Assembly: GCF_002288925.2 (NCBI RefSeq)
Contig: NW_022098031.1
Location: 2,897,117-2,961,116 of the forward strand
Origin: Delphinapterus leucas
Lineage: Eukaryota > Chordata > Mammalia > Artiodactyla > Monodontidae
DNA length: 64,000 nt
Direction: 5' to 3'
Within the stretch, counting starts at the first letter, position 1; every line of letters begins with the position of its first letter. This document shows positions 59,111 through 64,000 of the stretch, piece by piece. The notes under the pieces are model-generated. The model saw only the letters and a list, made by a program, of their open reading frames with translations. It was not told the DNA's origin and did not search any database. The position numbers were made by a program, and so were the translations under genes.

Positions 59111-62070
59111 AATTTTTATGCCATATTGTCTTTCTGATAAATTCACAAAACTCAGAACCTACTTGCTGAGTAAGTCTAGGCGACCTGATAGTGAATCACC
59201 CATCCACACTTGTATCAGAATACATTTTACTCGGAGCTTGGATTTTTGTAATTTGGGAACCACCTACTCTATTCCTTAGAGTTAAATCCTTTATCTCCTT
59301 TTGCCAAAATGTAGGTGTTTCCAAATGATCTGTTCTTGGCTTTGTTCAGAATCTCTAGACCTGACCTTTTCCCTAAGTGCTAGTTTTCCATTTCAAACTG
59401 CCTGTCTGACATCTGCTCCTGGATGTTCAGCCTACACAAAATATGTTTCTTACTGAATTCATCTTCTTCTTTCCCAAATCCATCCTTTCTACTAGATTTT
59501 CTGTTTCTGCCCACTCTTTTCACATTCACTTAGGAGGATAGAAACTAGTAGTTTGAATTACCCCTATAGTAAACGGTATACTTGTTCACAAATATTCTAT
59601 CCCCCTTCTCTTTTTGTGGCTTATCCATGTTTATCCCACTGACTTTGACCTTGGCCATGTGATGGTCTTTGGCCAACTGGGTGTCAGCAGACATGACGTA
59701 TGACACATCCTTTAAGTAGCAGTGCACATTGCTGCTGGCTTTCTTGTTCTTCCTCTCTGTCTTAAGAAAAGATACTCAAACAGGGGCTGCCCCTTCAGCC
59801 TGGATCTAGGAATGAGAAAACAAAGGAAAGCCAAGCCATAGCAGTCAAGCCACAACTGTGGCATGTTTTGTAAGCAAGGAATAAACGCTTGTTATTGTAA
59901 GCCACTGATATTAGTAGGTTATTTCTTGTAACTGCAGCTATACATTTTCATTTTGCTCTCACCTTGACATCAAATCGATTGCAATTTCCATTAGTTCTAC
60001 ATTTGTAATGTATCTTCCATCCTTTTTTTTTTTTTACATTTTTTTACTATCCTAATTATGTTGATCATTACCATCCCTTTTGATGATCTGCAATTCCTTA
60101 TGCCTGTCTTTTACTCTAGTTTCTATCAAGATGACTCTTCCTCAAGTGAACTTTGAGCATCTCACAAACATATGATTTTCTAAGGGGCAGGGGAAGGAAA
60201 GATCTCACAGAAGACTAAGTAACCCACTTATCAAATAGTGTTGATAGGTCCAGTCAGAAGAGGAATGAGAAATGAACACTGGATTTAGCAACATGTATTT
60301 GACCTCAATGAAAGTCATTGCTAACCCTAATAAGAAAGTCATTTATTACCTCAGGAAGAAAAGATTTGCAAGAGTGGAGTCAAGAGTCAACAGGATGAGA
60401 GAAACTGGAGATAGCAAGAGAATTTTAAAAAATGTTTCAAGAGTTTTGGTGTAAAGAAGAGCAAAGAGGGTAGTGGCTCAAGGGCAATATGGACTTTGCA
60501 GAGGGGGCTTTGTCTTATTTGTTTATGGTGAGAGATAAATGCCAACATGTCTGTGTGTGCTGATAAGAATAACCTAGGGGAAACAAACAAAAATCTGAAG
60601 ATCCAGGCAGCTTAGAAGTAATGGAGCTAAAAGTCTGAACAGAAGATAGGGGGTGGGATCCAGGACTTAACTGGAGTGTTTGGCCTTGTATAATAGCTGA
60701 GACAGACTAACAGAAGATAATATAAGTGAGTGGTAGGTAAGTAGAAACCTAAGGTGGTGGGAGTTCTTTTTGAATTGCTTCCATTTTCTCAAGGGAATAG
60801 CAGGCCTGCTAACTGGGAGTCGAAATGGGAAGGGGAGATAGGAGTATGAGGAGAAAGAAGAGGGGTGAATTATCTGTTAAGAGAATGGAAGGATGAGGGA
60901 ATAAGGGAACGTAGGGTTTCTGGGCATACTAGGAGTCCACTTGAGATCACTAATCATGAATTTGCCATGGAATCAGTCTGCATGATTTTTGAAATTTTCT
61001 GGCCACATTCAGCTGGGCAGACACAGAGTAGAGGAAATGTTGGATTCAACTACAGGTTGAAGTTTTGCTAGTCAAATAAGCAAAGGGAGAAGGGGGCAGT
61101 GGAGTAGGGGGGACAACTATAGCCAATAAAGGGATTTTTTTTTTTTTGATGAATCATGGAATCTAACTTGCCATAGTCTAACGAAGAGTATGAGGACACA
61201 GCGAAGGTGTGGGATTCTGACAAGTTTGGAATTAAGGGATTAAAGGTCCTGGTAGAATTATATTACTCTTGGGGCTGGAATAATAAAAGAAGGAAACTGG
61301 AGGAGTCAGAGCGATTGTTATCATGATACTCAAAACAGTTCCAATGCAGAGGGTGAAACGTGTAACAACAGCAAGTTCTAGGAGGGGATACTGGGAGCAC
61401 TAAGAAAGTGCTAAGAGAGAATCGAAGGCAAGATCCCTGCAAGGTAAGGTATCAAGGTCCTGAGAAGCTAGGCTGTTGGAAAGTGTGTGCAGACACTGAT
61501 ACCGTAATGGATTATGACAGGAGTAGTGTAAGAGAAAGTGACAAAAACTGACTTAACACCTTGCATACCTGAGGGAGTGGCTTAAGGTTCTTGGAATGAT
61601 AACACCAAGAAGGGGCAGCAGGGGGTCTAGACTGATAGTAGGGGCTTCAAAACTGGATGTCTGTTGGAAAGAGAGGGGAGTGGGTAGACAAGGAGGACGT
61701 GGAACCTACATCCAGGCCCAGTTGCAGGAGGTCTGTGGGCGAAGAACTGTATGGAATTAGAAGCCTGGAGGGAGAGGCAGTTTAGAGTGAAAAGACGGTG
61801 AAGGGTGTGATTCAAGAAGAGATTACTGACAGAGGCAATTTAGCTGACAGTGGTTTTAAATTCTAAGAAGTGTGGTGAAAGGATTTCCGGTATCCGGAAG
61901 GTGTGGAAAACTTGAGTTTGAAAAAGGATTTACAGGACTATATAGCCGCGGGGTATAGGTATGAGGGAGAAACTTTTAATTGTCACACTAAATGTATGTC
62001 TTTAAAAGTTTGATGTATGTAACAACACAGTTTGTAAATCAAACATCTTTTGTTAAAATGTTAACAGTAG

Positions 62071-62271
62071 GGCTTCCCTGGTGGCGCAGTGGTTGAGAGT
62101 CCACCTGCCGATGCAGGGGGCACAGGTTCGTGCCCCGGTCCGGGAAGATCCCACATGCCGCGGAGCAGCTAGGCCCGTGAGCCATGGCCGCTGGGCCTGC
62201 GCGTTCGGAGCCTGTGCTCCGCAACGGGAGAGGTCACAGCAGTGAGAGGCCTGCGTACCGCAAAAAAAAAA
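62071..62271 (+). mobile_element. CHR-type tRNA-derived SINE (+)
   Basis: Full-length copy with an A13-type tail. Perfect 16-bp duplication AAAATGTTAACAGTAG at 62055-62070 and 62272-62287. Confidence 0.95.
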
Positions 62272-62689
62272 AAAATGTTAACAGTAGGAGGACTACATCA
62301 CACACTGCTTTTGTTTAATAATAGATGAACAGAGACCACACAGAGCATGTCTAAAACAAAATACCAAAGTAGTCAAGGTATAACTAGTTACCCTCATGTT
62401 AAAACTTAGCAGAAAAAAAGTTAACTAACCCAAAATAACATGTTTTCCTTAAAACTCGTGCACAGATGTTTTCAAAACGGGTCATTCATTTGGCAAAACA
62501 ACGGAGGTAAAATAATTCATCGGCCCATACGTTTATATTTGAAAATGCGCATATGCCAGGGAATGAGATAAATTAAAGAGCACCCAGGGAAATGACACAT
62601 CAACGTGCTTGTCTTCAGGAAGTTTTGCATTTTAAAATGAAACATTATCTTTACAGGTGGTCATAGGCAGAAACACACAGCACAGGTCA

Positions 62690-63200
62690 CAAAAACACGG
62701 GGCTGGTGAATGTGGAGGGCTCAGCACTCAAGATGCCTGACCCTGGGGACCCTGGGGAGCGTCCCAGGTAGCCCCTCTCTTGGGATTGGGAGAAACATCA
62801 TTTCCACACAGGATGAACAGCACAGGGCCTCAGACAAACCTCTCTCCCACTTCCAGCCTGGACCCTCTCAGATTCCCCAGGTGTATAAAAAGGCCTAGGC
62901 CAGGGTTTCAAGAGAGAAAGAAGCAAGAGGCAAGGAGAAGAAATGACTGTGGACAGTGAACAAGAGATTGTCAGCAAGACAGACAGCTGACATATGCTTA
63001 GAGGAGCGTGAAGGACAGACAGCACTTCCCCCATGCATCTCCTGCCACTCACATCCTGTTAAGGTTTGCAATCACCACCTTGGGGCCCTTAGGTGTGCCG
63101 AGCCCCAAGCTCTGCGTCTGCACCAGGCCTGCTACAAGCCTTGCAGAGCTGAAGTAACAGGCTCATTAGCTGCACCTACAAAAGGCATCATAGCGTCTGC
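62690..63200 (+). promoter_or_regulatory. G+C-richer segment with a TATA-like box (speculative)
   Basis: Within AT-rich intron, 62690-63200 has notably higher G+C and contains CCCCAGGTGTATAAAAAGGC (about 62876-62895), a good TATA-box match in the + orientation (antisense to NAV3). No downstream gene is evident. It could be part of an LTR or a chance match. Confidence 0.3.
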
Positions 63201-63869
63201 TGACTCTGACCAAGAGAGATTCTTTAAAGAAAAGAACATTCCTTTGAGTCTGAAAAATCAACCTCACTTTCTCTTAACATCTTATAATGTTATACAGTTT
63301 ATAAGATATTAGAGATGTTGTAACAGTGTAAGTAACTGAATGTTTCAAGTACACATTGAAGGAAGACTTATAGATCTTGATAGGCTTTTCTCCTAAGGGG
63401 GAGAAAAATCAAATTCTGACTTCTCTATTTCCTGCCTCATTGCCTTTCCTCTTCATATCTGCTAGCTTGTCAAGTAGATACAATCTCTAAAATGCACCAG
63501 ACCACGTTTATGATGACTAAGTTGCCTGCGGTTGACAGGACTTTGAATTAGCCTATTTGTTATTATTGTGTGCATGTGCTCGGCTAAATAAAGTCATAAG
63601 ACAAACAACTTTGAGACAATTAGATGGTGGTGATTGTACCTGTGGCATGCACTTGACTCTCATGATTATTTCTGCAGTGAAGACTACCCATACCATTGCA
63701 TTCTGCAACACAGAGCATCACAGTAGGAGAAAACAGTCCTGAGTCCCTAATGACCATCAGTATCCATTTGAACACTATTATCTTACCATGAGTCCAATAT
63801 CTTGGAAAAACTCCAAGGTAGCAGCCAATCAAGAGTTATGATCTATTTTAGATAGAAATTAAACCATAA

Positions 63870-64000
63870 TAGGCAAAAGTGGTGGTGTGATGAATTGGGC
63901 GACTGGGATTGACATGTATACACTGATGTGTATAAAACTGATGACTAATAAGAACCTACTGTATAAAAAAGTAAATAAAGTAAAATTCAAAAATTAAAAA
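63870..64000 (+). mobile_element. L1 3' end fragment (runs off window)
   Basis: ATGAATTGGGCGACTGGGATT followed by a GTATAAAACTGATGACTAA segment and (TAAA)-rich tail is the 3' end of a cetartiodactyl L1 subfamily distinct from the 48.6-kb copy. It is 5'-truncated to about 130 bp. Confidence 0.75.

Larger units (their letters stand above)
29433..64000 (-). other. NAV3: NAV3 intron, more than 34.5 kb (partial)
   Basis: No NAV3 exon was found between 29433 and the end. The stretch is filled by L2/MIR relics, LTR-like blocks, an inverted-repeat pair, three tRNA-derived SINEs, a 5.5-kb L1 and an L1 3' tail, all listed separately. 40790-41260 resembles the 3' part of an old L1 or other ancient repeat (weak). 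54130-58900 and 60000-62000 are mostly anonymous AT-rich sequence in which I recognise nothing reliably. Confidence 0.8.

Noticed and set aside
1..64000. CRISPR arrays, operons, phage or other prokaryote-type systems
   Set aside because: No regularly spaced direct repeats and no compact gene clusters; the window is vertebrate intronic DNA.

Overview
This is mammalian nuclear DNA: AT-rich, intron-dominated and full of interspersed repeats. It is almost certainly from a cetacean. At least five copies of the CHR-type tRNA-derived SINE (head GGCTTCCCTGGTGGCGCAG) are present, three of them with near-perfect 14-16 bp target-site duplications, alongside a cetartiodactyl-style L1, which fits a whale or dolphin genome. 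There is nothing prokaryotic here: no operons, CRISPR arrays or ribosome binding sites.

The only protein-coding gene I can support is neuron navigator 3 (NAV3), on the minus strand, recognised by its translated sequence. Ten consecutive internal exons lie between 29432 and 2524 (transcription runs from high to low coordinates). They total 2,149 coding bases, about 716 codons from the middle of a protein of roughly 2,400 residues. Every junction is AG/GT and all phases join without a stop, so the locus looks intact. In order the exons are 133, 271, 709, 489, 42, 161, 189, 53, 24 and 78 nt. They encode the serine-rich, low-complexity central region (including an SGIP match to the EB1-binding SxIP motif) and the start of a coiled coil. 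The N-terminal calponin-homology exons lie beyond 64000 and the C-terminal AAA+ exons lie below position 1.

Layout: 1-29.4 kb holds the exon cluster, separated by introns of 0.65-5.6 kb with scattered SINEs, MIR/L2 relics, a mariner MITE and a Tigger-type relic. 29.4-64 kb is part of one intron of more than 34.5 kb. It holds L2/MIR relics, one probable solo LTR (about 37.9-38.4 kb), a second LTR-like block (about 39.4-40.0 kb), a long inverted-repeat pair between them (38.4 and 39.3 kb), a tRNA-derived SINE with a perfect 14 bp duplication (44.0 kb), a CHR SINE at 46.6 kb, a nearly full-length but broken L1 (48.6-54.1 kb), a CHR SINE at 62.1 kb and an L1 3' tail running off the end.

No new biological system was found. 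The observations most worth a second look are the microexon-rich exon cluster, an unexplained open and exon-like segment on the minus strand at 46.25-46.6 kb, the 93-95 bp inverted-repeat pair 0.74 kb apart, a potential intronic hairpin close to the donor of the 709-nt exon, and two anonymous segments (36.1 and 62.7-63.2 kb) whose composition differs from the surrounding intron. Family names for repeats come from recognition by eye, not from a database search.
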